Below, piece after piece: positions 1 to 5,424 of a stretch of 5,544 nt of DNA. Under the pieces are notes generated by a model. The model searched no databases. It was not told the origin of the DNA and saw only the letters and a program-made list of their open reading frames with translations. The stretch is from FEN-727 sp036508635. GTDB lineage: Bacteria; Actinomycetota; Geothermincolia; Fen-727; Anoxymicrobiaceae. Numbering within the stretch: position 1 is the stretch's first letter; every line of letters begins with the position of its first letter. The stretch lies in contig DATCGY010000309.1 in assembly GCA_036508635.1 (NCBI GenBank), forward strand, positions 1 to 5,544, given 5' to 3'. A program made the position numbers and the translations under genes.

Positions 1-39
1 GCTGACGCTCGCTGTACCCCCCTCTGAGTGAGAAGGTGC

Positions 40-56
40 GGGGGAACACTTCCCCC
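40..56 (-). terminator. Hairpin downstream of tRNA-Pro, possible terminator
   Basis: A perfect 7-bp stem (GGGGGAA / TTCCCCC) with a 3-nt loop lies about 45 nt beyond the 3' end of the tRNA, in its direction of transcription. It could terminate the tRNA transcript or act as a 3' processing boundary. No T-tract follows it on the minus strand, so it is not a canonical intrinsic terminator. Bases 1-39 to its left show no gene that I can support. Confidence 0.3.
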
Positions 57-99
57 GGCCCCCCTTAGTCGTCGGTTCTCACAGACTTTATAGTTGGGG

Positions 100-177
100 T
101 GGTCGGGGTGGTCGGATTCGAACCGACGACCTCAGCGTCCCAAACGCTGCGCGCTAACCTGGCTGCGCTACACCCCG
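100..177 (-). tRNA. tRNA-Pro (anticodon TGG), CCA encoded
   Basis: A complete cloverleaf can be drawn on the minus strand, starting at base 177. It has a 7-bp acceptor stem CGGGGTG/CACCCCG, a 4-bp D-stem GCGC/GCGC with a 10-nt loop containing GG, and an anticodon stem CAGCG/CGCTG. The anticodon loop is TTTGGGA, so the anticodon is TGG (bases 140-142), proline. A 5-nt variable loop is followed by T-stem GTCGG/CCGAC and T-loop TTCGAAT. The 75-nt body is followed by discriminator A and a genomically encoded CCA (100-102). All stems pair perfectly, so the gene looks functional. With a wobble U in the anticodon it probably reads most or all CCN codons. It lies 68 bp downstream of a protein gene on the same strand. 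Confidence 0.97.
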
Positions 178-185
178 ACTTGAAC

Positions 186-214
186 AAGTTAGCAGGTCAC
201 CGGAAGCGATTCAA
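186..214 (-). promoter_or_regulatory. Candidate sigma-70 type promoter of tRNA-Pro
   Basis: On the minus strand, TTGAAT (209-214) is separated by exactly 17 bp from TAACTT (186-191), which fits a TANNNT -10 box. Transcription would begin near base 179, giving a leader of only about 2 nt before the mature 5' end at 177. The position and spacing are good but the -10 match is modest. Transcription could also enter by read-through from the upstream zinc-ribbon gene. Confidence 0.4.
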
Positions 215-243
215 ATGATTTCTGTCGAAGCTCGCTCTTCCGG
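200..243 (-). other. Inverted repeat between zinc-ribbon gene and tRNA
   Basis: CCGGAAG (200-206) and CTTCCGG (237-243) are perfect 7-bp complements. A further CGA/TCG pairing is possible across a 2-nt bulge. The hairpin begins two bases after the TAG stop of the upstream protein gene and could protect or terminate its mRNA. No T-tract follows. It overlaps the -35 region of the candidate tRNA promoter, so a terminator role is uncertain. Confidence 0.3.
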
Positions 244-245
244 CG

Positions 246-1826
246 CTATTTGGTTTTGGATTCGATGGCTTTGAAGCGTCCGCCGGAACCTAACCTGAGG
301 GTGTAGACGACCTTGGTCTTCTGGTTGGTGAGGACTGAGGTTGGGTTGCTTCCCTTGAAGACGGTGTAGTTCCATGTCTCTTCGGTTTCGACTGTTGCGA
401 CGTCGGGTGTGAGCACCTTGAAGTTGGTGAATTTCAGGCTGATAAGCTGGCTGACCTGGTGCGTGCCGGTCGCCGCCAGGTCGGATAGGTGTGCCAGGTC
501 CGCGTCCAGCAGGGTGCCTCCGGCGGTGGCGAACAACGGGGTCGGGTTGAGTGTCGAGAACGCTACGCCACGCGCCTTCAGATAGTTCTGCACGATGGCT
601 TTGAACTCGTCTTCGGTGCCGGTCGTCGGATCCATGGTGACCGTCGCAGTCTCCGGCGCGTAGAACTCCTTGGTCTGTGGCTCCATCCCGGACAGCGTCA
701 CGCGTATCTGGTGCCAGCCTTCAGGCAGGTTCGCGAACTCGAGGCCGGGCTCGACTCGCGTATAGCGGGCCCTGACCGTGCCATCGTCTCCGCCGCCGAA
801 GATCCAGTAGATATGTATGGCGTCCCTTGTGATGTCGCTCGCAAGCCCCTTGCTCTGGGAGACAACCTGGTCCCAGGTGTCGATCATCTGCTGCCAGGAC
901 ACACTTCCGGTATTCAGGCGCTCGAATGTGCCCTGGACGTCCTGGGCAACGCGGTCGAGTTCGGTCAGGATGCTTCTGACGTTTACCACCGAGTTCTCTG
1001 CCGTACGGAGCAGGGCGCGGACGTAATCGACCGCGGAACTAAAATCCTTGGGGAAGTGCCCGAGCGTGAGTGCTTCTTTCAGATCCCGGTTCTCTTCCGA
1101 CCTACCGACCGCCATCCCATCGATTGAGATATTGGCCCCGAGCGGCGCGACGATCGCAGCCGTTGGGCCTTCCGACAGCTTTATCTTGAAGCTCTTCGCG
1201 GGCCACGAGCCACCGTCGTCGACAGCGAATATCCTCACATCGTACGATTTCTCCTTGTAGTTGAGGGTCGCCACGTAGGCATCACCGTTGGAGGGTTCGG
1301 GCTGTACGAGACGCCCGAAAAGGCGGTTGCTGAGATCGAGCTTGCCGACGCTGAAACTCTCGAGCCGGCCGAGAGTCTCGTTCTGGAGCAACTGCCAGTT
1401 CGAGAAGTATTCGAACGTCCCGAACTTGCCGCCCTGCCGGAGCGTCATGTCGTAGGCGGTCTTGTACCTCCCGCTCTGCAGGCTGTCGAAGTAGCGCTCG
1501 ACGGCTGCCTGAGGAGTATGGCCGCCCGCTACGAACAGGAGACCTGCCACGACCACGATTACCAGGAGGATGACAATGGGCACCCATATCTTTACCCAGC
1601 GCGGAACCTTCCCCATGGCGTCGCCCGCCTTCAGCGCCCAGGGTTCGATAGTCTTGGGCTCTCCCCTGGTCTTCTTCTTGAACGCTTTGCGAGCGGCTTT
1701 GCGCGATTTTCTGTCGTCTGTCGCGAAAAGGGGCGCCGCGCAGTTCGTGCAGAACTTCGCTCCCTCCGGAGCCTCGGTCCCGCACTCGGGGCATTTCAGG
1801 TCCGCCCGGTTGTCTTCAGCAACCAT
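246..1826 (-). CDS. Zinc-ribbon, single-pass membrane protein with NTF2-like and split PEGA-like extracytoplasmic domains
   Basis: The exact function is not recognised. From ATG 1826 (526 aa) the order is: a zinc ribbon with cysteines 12, 15, 26 and 29; a basic linker rich in K and R; one membrane helix at about 80-100; then a large region probably outside the membrane. That region starts with an NTF2-like helical/beta segment (about 104-217, motif AAVERYFDSLQSG). Next is a PEGA-like hairpin (ISIDGMAVG, about 232-241), a roughly 110-residue mostly helical insert, and the second PEGA half (LEFANLPEGWHQIRVTLSG, about 362-380). The last segment, about 405-526, resembles IMS/ARC6-like or NTF2-like folds. 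Ribbon, helix and exported folds recall TcaA of staphylococci, so an envelope or cell-wall sensing role is a guess from architecture. The start was chosen because GGAGG (1835-1839) lies 8 nt before ATG 1826. The frame stays open to TTG 1877, which would overlap the upstream gene's stop as TTGA and add 17 residues; TTG 1871 lies 6 nt after GGGAGG (1878-1883). Probably co-transcribed with that gene. Confidence 0.88.
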   Translation of the reverse strand: MVAEDNRADLKCPECGTEAPEGAKFCTNCAAPLFATDDRKSRKAARKAFKKKTRGEPKTIEPWALKAGDAMGKVPRWVKIWVPIVILLVIVVVAGLLFVAGGHTPQAAVERYFDSLQSGRYKTAYDMTLRQGGKFGTFEYFSNWQLLQNETLGRLESFSVGKLDLSNRLFGRLVQPEPSNGDAYVATLNYKEKSYDVRIFAVDDGGSWPAKSFKIKLSEGPTAAIVAPLGANISIDGMAVGRSEENRDLKEALTLGHFPKDFSSAVDYVRALLRTAENSVVNVRSILTELDRVAQDVQGTFERLNTGSVSWQQMIDTWDQVVSQSKGLASDITRDAIHIYWIFGGGDDGTVRARYTRVEPGLEFANLPEGWHQIRVTLSGMEPQTKEFYAPETATVTMDPTTGTEDEFKAIVQNYLKARGVAFSTLNPTPLFATAGGTLLDADLAHLSDLAATGTHQVSQLISLKFTNFKVLTPDVATVETEETWNYTVFKGSNPTSVLTNQKTKVVYTLRLGSGGRFKAIESKTK

Positions 1827-1873
1827 GGACTGTTCCTCCCGGTCGTTCTTGTCATCTTGCGAAGGGCTCAACT

Positions 1874-2707
1874 TCAACCTCCCTCAGCCATGGCGATGAG
1901 CTGGCGTCCCCGGTCGTATGTCGTGATAATGATCCCGAATATCAGTCCAACGAGAAATATCACTGTAGCGATCTGGGCTCCCGCCGGCATTACCTGCACG
2001 ACGCGAAGGTGCTTAATGAGCGACTTGAGCACGAGGCTCAGCCCGTACGTTCCCCCCCAGATCACGAACATGAAGCCGAGGAAGAAAGTGATTATGTGAG
2101 TCTCGAGGACCCGCCTTCGCGTGCCTATTCCGGCTATCATCATGAGCGAGATCACCAGCGGGATTATCAAGAGGAAGAAAAGGACGCGAGCCACGAAGAT
2201 ATCCCATCCGCTGAAGCTCCGAGAGACGAGCGACAGCCCAAGCACTTCTATCCTTATGAACGCCCACGGCGCGAACACCATCGCCATCATCAGGACGATG
2301 AAGAGCGCCATCACGATGGGACCCCTCCGCATCCAGGCGGTCGAGAGGGCTCGCGCGGAGAACGTCGGCATGGGAGCGGCCGGGGTGGTAGTTGGAGCGA
2401 CGGGTGAGTCGGCCGGCACCTCTACTGCGGAAGTTGCCGCGGGTCCGGGCGCCGTCGTTGCGGTTGGTGGAGTTGGTGTGGTCGCCGCCTCCTCAACCGC
2501 CAGTGCAGCCGGCTCGCGCGCAGTGCTCACTTCTTCTGCTTCAAGCTCCTGGGTCTTCTCCGCGACGGGAACCTCAGGTGTGGTCGTACTCGGAGGGGCA
2601 GACGCTACGGTCGCACCGACCTGTTCGCCTCCTGGAATAGACGCTCCGCAGGCCTGGCAGAAAGTGCTGCCGCGAACGTTCCCGGCCCCGCACTCCTCAC
2701 ACCGCAT
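1874..2707 (-). CDS. Zinc-ribbon protein with four predicted membrane helices
   Basis: A protein of 277 aa, function unknown. It opens with a four-cysteine zinc ribbon (C3, C6, C17, C20; CEECG and CQACG). A low-complexity linker rich in Pro, Thr, Ala and Glu follows (about 30-118). The C-terminal half is hydrophobic, with four likely membrane helices at about 130-150, 170-193, 204-224 and 243-263. The ribbon and linker therefore probably face the cytoplasm, tethered to a four-helix membrane domain. The start ATG at 2707 is preceded by GAGGGGG (2717-2723), and the ribbon begins at residue 3, which supports it. The stop lies within 50 bp of the next zinc-ribbon gene's ATG, or overlaps that gene's alternative TTG start. 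The two genes very likely form an operon and may work as partners, both carrying N-terminal ribbons on membrane anchors. The membrane domain matches no family I can name with confidence. Confidence 0.88.
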   Translation of the reverse strand: MRCEECGAGNVRGSTFCQACGASIPGGEQVGATVASAPPSTTTPEVPVAEKTQELEAEEVSTAREPAALAVEEAATTPTPPTATTAPGPAATSAVEVPADSPVAPTTTPAAPMPTFSARALSTAWMRRGPIVMALFIVLMMAMVFAPWAFIRIEVLGLSLVSRSFSGWDIFVARVLFFLLIIPLVISLMMIAGIGTRRRVLETHIITFFLGFMFVIWGGTYGLSLVLKSLIKHLRVVQVMPAGAQIATVIFLVGLIFGIIITTYDRGRQLIAMAEGG

Positions 2708-2867
2708 TCACATCAACCCCCTCGATAGAAAGAACAGGCTTTCCAGTCTTTTCGGCCGTACTCCGGCACCATGACTCAGTACCCGCGAAAGAGCGATCGC
2801 CTTACATAAGGGTTTCTCCAGCGCGTCTGTTACATCCTTGAAGGTTATTGATTCGAGGCGAGGCGTT
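2708..2867. other. Intergenic stretch, no gene seen
   Basis: These 160 bp upstream of the four-helix zinc-ribbon gene contain its ribosome binding site at 2717-2723. They also hold an 8-bp palindrome GCGATCGC (2793-2800) adjoining an imperfect palindrome CCTTA-CA-TAAGG (2800-2811). I find no convincing -35/-10 pair for the minus strand here. The zinc-ribbon genes may use a promoter further upstream, before the small ORF at 2868-3095, or a non-standard sigma factor. Confidence 0.4.
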
Positions 2868-3095
2868 TCAGCGGAAAGGCAGCCACGACCAGTCCGGGTG
2901 GCCCTGGTCGACCGAGTTCGCGTACCAGGCGAACCTCCGGCTGGAGTCGCTTGCTTCCTTGCCGCAAGCGTCGTAATCCGAGCGAGCCATCCGGGTGTCA
3001 GTGGGGTTGCTCTTTACATGATCCAATACGAACACCGGCACGTCCTTGACGTCGAGCGCCGCCACTCCGACCACCAAGGCTCTCAACTGCTTCAT
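2868..3095 (-). CDS. Possible small protein, 75 aa, unrecognised
   Basis: A short minus-strand ORF with no family that I recognise. Support is of three kinds. ATG 3095 follows a GAGG core with about 8 nt spacing. By eye roughly 80% of its codons end in G or C, as in the clear genes of this window. It lies on the same strand as, and 160 bp upstream of, the zinc-ribbon pair. It starts with a short hydrophobic segment (LRALVVGVAALDV, residues 4-16) followed by KDVPVFVLDHV. The second half is polar and aromatic, with one Cys and the ending DWSWLPF. The N-terminus is too short and too lightly charged for a confident signal peptide. A weak promoter can be drawn upstream (TTGAGT 3150-3155, 19 bp, TAGAAT 3125-3130). 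It could instead be the remnant of a longer gene. An overlapping plus-strand frame (2838-3182) has its codon bias in the wrong position and is less likely. Confidence 0.42.
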   Translation of the reverse strand: MKQLRALVVGVAALDVKDVPVFVLDHVKSNPTDTRMARSDYDACGKEASDSSRRFAWYANSVDQGHPDWSWLPFR

Positions 3096-3178
3096 CGTGT
3101 AATCCTCACACTTCTCCCACTACAATTCTATCGGGCAACCTCCCCTCCCACTCAAGCAAATCCCCTTGACCTGCCTCC

Positions 3179-3208
3179 TTGATAAACGCGTGCCTGCTGT
3201 CGTAGGCT
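3179..3208 (+). promoter_or_regulatory. Candidate promoter of the ABC exporter operon
   Basis: TTGATA (3179-3184) is followed after 18 bp by TAGGCT (3203-3208). TAGGCT fits the TANNNT -10 consensus common in actinobacteria. Transcription would start at about 3215, giving a leader of around 47 nt before ATG 3262. It is the best promoter-like pair between the divergent gene sets. A second TTGACC at 3166-3171 has no matching -10 at normal spacing. Confidence 0.45.
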
Positions 3209-3214
3209 ACTCGA

Positions 3215-3224
3215 GTAATATTAC
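3215..3224. promoter_or_regulatory. Perfect AT-rich palindrome, possible operator
   Basis: GTAATATTAC is a perfect 10-bp palindrome, an AT-rich island in GC-rich flanks. It sits just where transcription from the candidate promoter at 3179-3208 would begin. A dimeric repressor bound here would block initiation of the exporter operon, a common arrangement for drug-exporter genes controlled by TetR-, MarR- or PadR-type regulators. No regulator gene lies in this window, so the role is inferred from position only. Confidence 0.3.
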
Positions 3225-3261
3225 GGTCGCGCTCACAGCGTCCCGGCGGAACCGGGCCTTC

Positions 3262-4200
3262 ATGAGCCCCTTCAAAGGAAGCAAATTGCCCGCCATATCG
3301 GTCAAAGACCTCAGGAAGAGCTACGGAAACGTCGTCGCGGTCGACGGCGTGTCTTTCGAAGTGGAAGAGAGAGAAATATTCGGGATCCTCGGCCCGAACG
3401 GCGCCGGCAAGACGACGACGCTCGAGATGATCGAGACGCTGCGCGACCCGGATAGCGGCCATATCTCCGTGCTGGGCATGGAAGGCCGCAAGGACGCCAG
3501 GGCCATCAAGGAGCTGATCGGCGTCCAGTTGCAGACCACAGTATTCTTCGACAACCTGACGGTCTGGGAGACCGTCGACCTCTTCGCCTCCTTCTACAAG
3601 AACCGCATCGATACCGGATCACTGCTGGAGCTTGTCAGCCTTCAGGATAAGGCCGAGGCGATGCTGAACGAGCTGTCCGGAGGCCTGCACAAAAGGGTCT
3701 CCATCGCGCTCGCGCTAGTCAACGACCCGCGAATCGTCTTTCTGGACGAGCCGACGACCGGCCTCGACCCCCAGGCTCGCCGCCATATCTGGGACATCGT
3801 CGAGCAGCTGCGTGGACGCGAGAAGACTGTCATCGTGACCACGCACTACATCGAAGAGGCCGAGTTTCTCTGCGACCGGGTCGCCGTAATGGATTACGGC
3901 AAGATCATCGCGGAGGGCACGCCCAACGAGCTGATAGACCGGTACTCCTCCGAAAGCAACATCTCGTTCCGCCTGACCCCGCACCTGGACGACGATATTG
4001 TCGCCGGCATCTGCGGCGTAAAGAGCGTGCAAAGCAACGGCGGCGGCTACAACGTGACGACCGAGACGCCGCAAGACACACTGATGGCCATCTTCAGCAC
4101 CGCGCAGGCAAACGATGCGACAGCCGACGAGGTGAGCATGACGCGGGCGACCCTCGAGGACGTCTTCCTCAAGATAACGGGCAGGAGCATTAGGGAATGA
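3262..4200 (+). CDS. ABC-2 type exporter, ATP-binding protein (DrrA/CcmA-like)
   Basis: The cytoplasmic ATPase of an ABC exporter, 312 aa from ATG 3262, the usual length for DrrA-like subunits. Motifs in order are: Walker A GPNGAGKTT (44-52, Lys50); Q-loop near Gln91; signature LSGGL (138-142); Walker B IVFLDEP with catalytic Glu163; D-loop GLDP; H-switch His195 in VIVTTHYIEEA. After about residue 225 comes the C-terminal accessory domain of this subgroup, ending in TLEDVFLKITGRSIRE. All catalytic residues are present. The signature's fifth residue is Leu rather than Gln, a known variation in this subfamily. It energises the permease encoded next; the substrate (drug, lipid or polysaccharide) cannot be told. 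The start is uncertain. ATG 3262 has only weak purine signal, lying inside a possible hairpin (3242-3256). TTG 3286 has AAAGGA (3274-3279) 6 nt upstream and gives a natural N-terminus (PAISVKDLRKSYG). The frame also stays open to TTG 3166, which lies before the candidate promoter and is unlikely. Confidence 0.95.
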   Translation: MSPFKGSKLPAISVKDLRKSYGNVVAVDGVSFEVEEREIFGILGPNGAGKTTTLEMIETLRDPDSGHISVLGMEGRKDARAIKELIGVQLQTTVFFDNLTVWETVDLFASFYKNRIDTGSLLELVSLQDKAEAMLNELSGGLHKRVSIALALVNDPRIVFLDEPTTGLDPQARRHIWDIVEQLRGREKTVIVTTHYIEEAEFLCDRVAVMDYGKIIAEGTPNELIDRYSSESNISFRLTPHLDDDIVAGICGVKSVQSNGGGYNVTTETPQDTLMAIFSTAQANDATADEVSMTRATLEDVFLKITGRSIRE

Positions 4201-5279
4201 GACAGTTCGCCAAGTTCCTCCGCGCCAGCCTCAAGATGATCTACCGCGAGAAGGTCGCGCTTTTCTGGATGTTCCTTTTCCCGATAATCCTCATGCTGCT
4301 CCTTGGGACCATCTTCGGACGCTCGAACCAGACCATCTCCATCGGGGTGGTGGACCTCGACAAGACCGTGGTCACTAACGCCGTGACCGGAGCGCTGAAA
4401 GAGATAAAAGCGTTTGACGTGAGCTCCGGTACCCTGTCCAAGTTGAAAGAGAACCTCCAGAACGGCAAAATCAACGCCGTGCTGGTCCTGAACAAAGGTT
4501 TCTTTGACTCGGTGAAGCAAGGGAAGGCCGGCAAGGCCACCATATACGTCGACCAGTCGAGCGCAACCGTTTCCGATATCACGTATAGCACGGTGAGCCA
4601 GGTCCTTGGAAAAATCGTGCAGGGAATGGCTAAGATACCCGACCTCATAGTGCTAAACAAGCAGTCGGTCGTCTCCAACGACATGCGCTACGTCGACTTC
4701 ATCGTGCCCGGCGTGCTGGCCATGACCCTTATGACATCGGGGCTACTGGGCTTGAGCCTCGCGTTCGTCCAGTACCGCGAGAAAGGCATCCTGCGCAGGA
4801 TAAAAGTCTCGCCGCTTCCCCTGTCACGGTTTATCGGCAGCGAGCTTACCGCCGACCTCATCATGGCGTTGATCCAGGCGGCGATCCTGCTACTTGTAGG
4901 CAAGCTGGTGTTCAAGATCCACATAAGGGGCAACTTCATCAACATCGCATTCCTGGTCATCCTGGGGGCGGCCACGTTCCTCGCTGCCGGCTTCCTGATA
5001 GCTTCGATAACCAAGACGCTTAAGACCGCGGAGATGGCATCAAACGCGATAACATTCCCGATGATGTTCCTGTCCGGAGTCTTCATCCCTCTCGCCGTGT
5101 TGCCCCCGGTCCTCGTCACCGTAGCGAAGGCCCTCCCCCTCTACTACCTCGGCCACGCCCTCCGCGAAGTCATGATCCGCGGCAAGATGCTCTGGGCCGT
5201 CTGGCCCGACATCCTCGTCCTCATCGGCGTGGGCCTCATCTGCTTCCTCATCTCCATCAAACTCTTCCGCTGGGAATAA
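4197..5279 (+). CDS. ABC-2 type exporter, permease protein
   Basis: The membrane subunit partnering the ATPase just upstream, 360 aa. One helix lies near the N-terminus (about 21-41, FWMFLFPIILMLLLGTIFG). A roughly 125-residue extracytoplasmic domain follows (about 43-167; it contains IGVVDLDKTVV and TIYVDQSSATVSD). Five more helices are at about 168-192, 217-238, 248-272, 282-305 and 335-356. This 1+5 layout, and the conserved YREKGILRRIKVSPLPLSRF loop after the second helix (193-212), are typical of ABC-2 membrane proteins such as those of YhfK/YadH-like and DrrB-like exporters. The start ATG overlaps the ATPase stop as ATGA, so translation is coupled; AGGAG (4183-4187) lies 9 nt upstream. 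The frame is intact and full length. Substrate unknown. The pair probably works as a dimer of each subunit exporting a hydrophobic or envelope compound. Confidence 0.95.
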   Translation: MRQFAKFLRASLKMIYREKVALFWMFLFPIILMLLLGTIFGRSNQTISIGVVDLDKTVVTNAVTGALKEIKAFDVSSGTLSKLKENLQNGKINAVLVLNKGFFDSVKQGKAGKATIYVDQSSATVSDITYSTVSQVLGKIVQGMAKIPDLIVLNKQSVVSNDMRYVDFIVPGVLAMTLMTSGLLGLSLAFVQYREKGILRRIKVSPLPLSRFIGSELTADLIMALIQAAILLLVGKLVFKIHIRGNFINIAFLVILGAATFLAAGFLIASITKTLKTAEMASNAITFPMMFLSGVFIPLAVLPPVLVTVAKALPLYYLGHALREVMIRGKMLWAVWPDILVLIGVGLICFLISIKLFRWE

Positions 5280-5288
5280 CTCGAAATC

Positions 5289-5308
5289 CCTGGGTCAGGT
5301 CTTTTTTT
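5289..5308 (+). terminator. Weak intrinsic terminator candidate after the exporter operon
   Basis: Nine bases after the permease stop, a short stem CCTG/CAGG (5289-5292 with 5296-5299) with a 3-nt loop is followed by TC and seven T residues (5302-5308). The T-tract is convincing but a 4-bp stem is weak. It overlaps the inverted repeat copy, whose longer hairpin with 5340-5361 may do the job instead. Confidence 0.35.
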
Positions 5309-5391
5309 CAAGCGGGATATTGTATAAACAGGATGTGGATTGAAAAAACAGACCTGACCCCGGCAAGGGTTGAAAAAACAGACCTGACCCC
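5292..5391. repeat. REP-like repeat cluster: one inverted and two direct copies
   Basis: Two exact 22-bp direct copies lie at 5340-5361 and 5370-5391 (30-bp period), each beginning TTGAAAAAAC and ending CAGACCTGACCCC. An inverted copy lies at 5292-5311 (GGGTCAGGTC followed by seven T and CAA). The inverted copy and the first direct copy pair over about 20 bp with a single-base bulge and a 28-nt loop, so RNA or single-stranded DNA could form a long hairpin. This GGTCAGGTCT/AGACCTGACC motif with an A- or T-tract is of the kind scattered in many environmental bacterial genomes, often near REP-associated transposases (RAYT); none is in this window. Position after the permease stop means the hairpin, or the small CCTG/CAGG hairpin with T-tract at 5289-5308, may also end the exporter transcript. 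Confidence 0.75.
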
Positions 5392-5397
5392 AATAAT
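5370..5397 (+). promoter_or_regulatory. Candidate promoter of the galT-family gene, -35 within a repeat copy
   Basis: TTGAAA (5370-5375), the first six bases of the second direct repeat copy, is followed after 16 bp by AATAAT (5392-5397). Each hexamer matches five of six consensus positions. Transcription would start near 5404, about 20 nt before the TTG start at 5425, leaving room for the ribosome binding site at 5415-5419. The AT-rich -10 lies just outside the repeat. Confidence 0.4.
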
Positions 5398-5424
5398 TAA
5401 AGTGCTAGAGACCCGGAGGTGGGA

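Noticed and set aside
96..113. Tandem GGGGTGGTC GGGGTGGTC
   Set aside because: It is explained by the tRNA acceptor end plus CCA followed by a short C-run in the trailer, and is not evidence of a repeat array or attachment site by itself.
138..142. ABC signature LSGGL as a degenerate ATPase (protein residues 138-142)
   Set aside because: Leu in place of Gln after LSGG is a common variation in DrrA-like proteins, and Walker A, Walker B, Glu163 and His195 are all intact. The positions given here are residue numbers, not bases.
489..1127. 212-codon open frame on the plus strand
   Set aside because: It lies wholly antisense to the zinc-ribbon/PEGA-like gene, has an Arg/Gly/Leu-rich composition with no domain logic, and is explained by high GC on the opposite strand.
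2121..2774. 217-codon open frame on the plus strand
   Set aside because: It is antisense to the four-helix zinc-ribbon gene. Its Ala/Gly/Val-rich run is the reverse complement of that gene's Pro/Thr/Ala linker.
2793..2800. GCGATCGC octamer, identical to the cyanobacterial HIP1 element
   Set aside because: There is a single occurrence in 5.5 kb, whereas HIP1 is highly repeated where it matters. It is likely chance in GC-rich DNA.
2838..3182. 114-codon plus-strand frame across the divergent intergenic region
   Set aside because: It starts at TTG without a ribosome binding site, and its G/C-rich codon position is the first rather than the third where it overlaps the minus-strand ORF. It has no recognisable content.
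3106..3462. 118-codon minus-strand frame
   Set aside because: It largely overlaps the start and Walker A region of the ABC ATPase on the opposite strand, so it is a shadow frame.
4047..4520. 157-codon minus-strand frame across the ATPase/permease junction
   Set aside because: It is antisense to two strongly supported genes and carries no family motif.
5292..5391. CRISPR array
   Set aside because: There are only two direct copies with an 8-bp gap and one inverted copy. Spacer length, repeat number and orientation do not fit a CRISPR.
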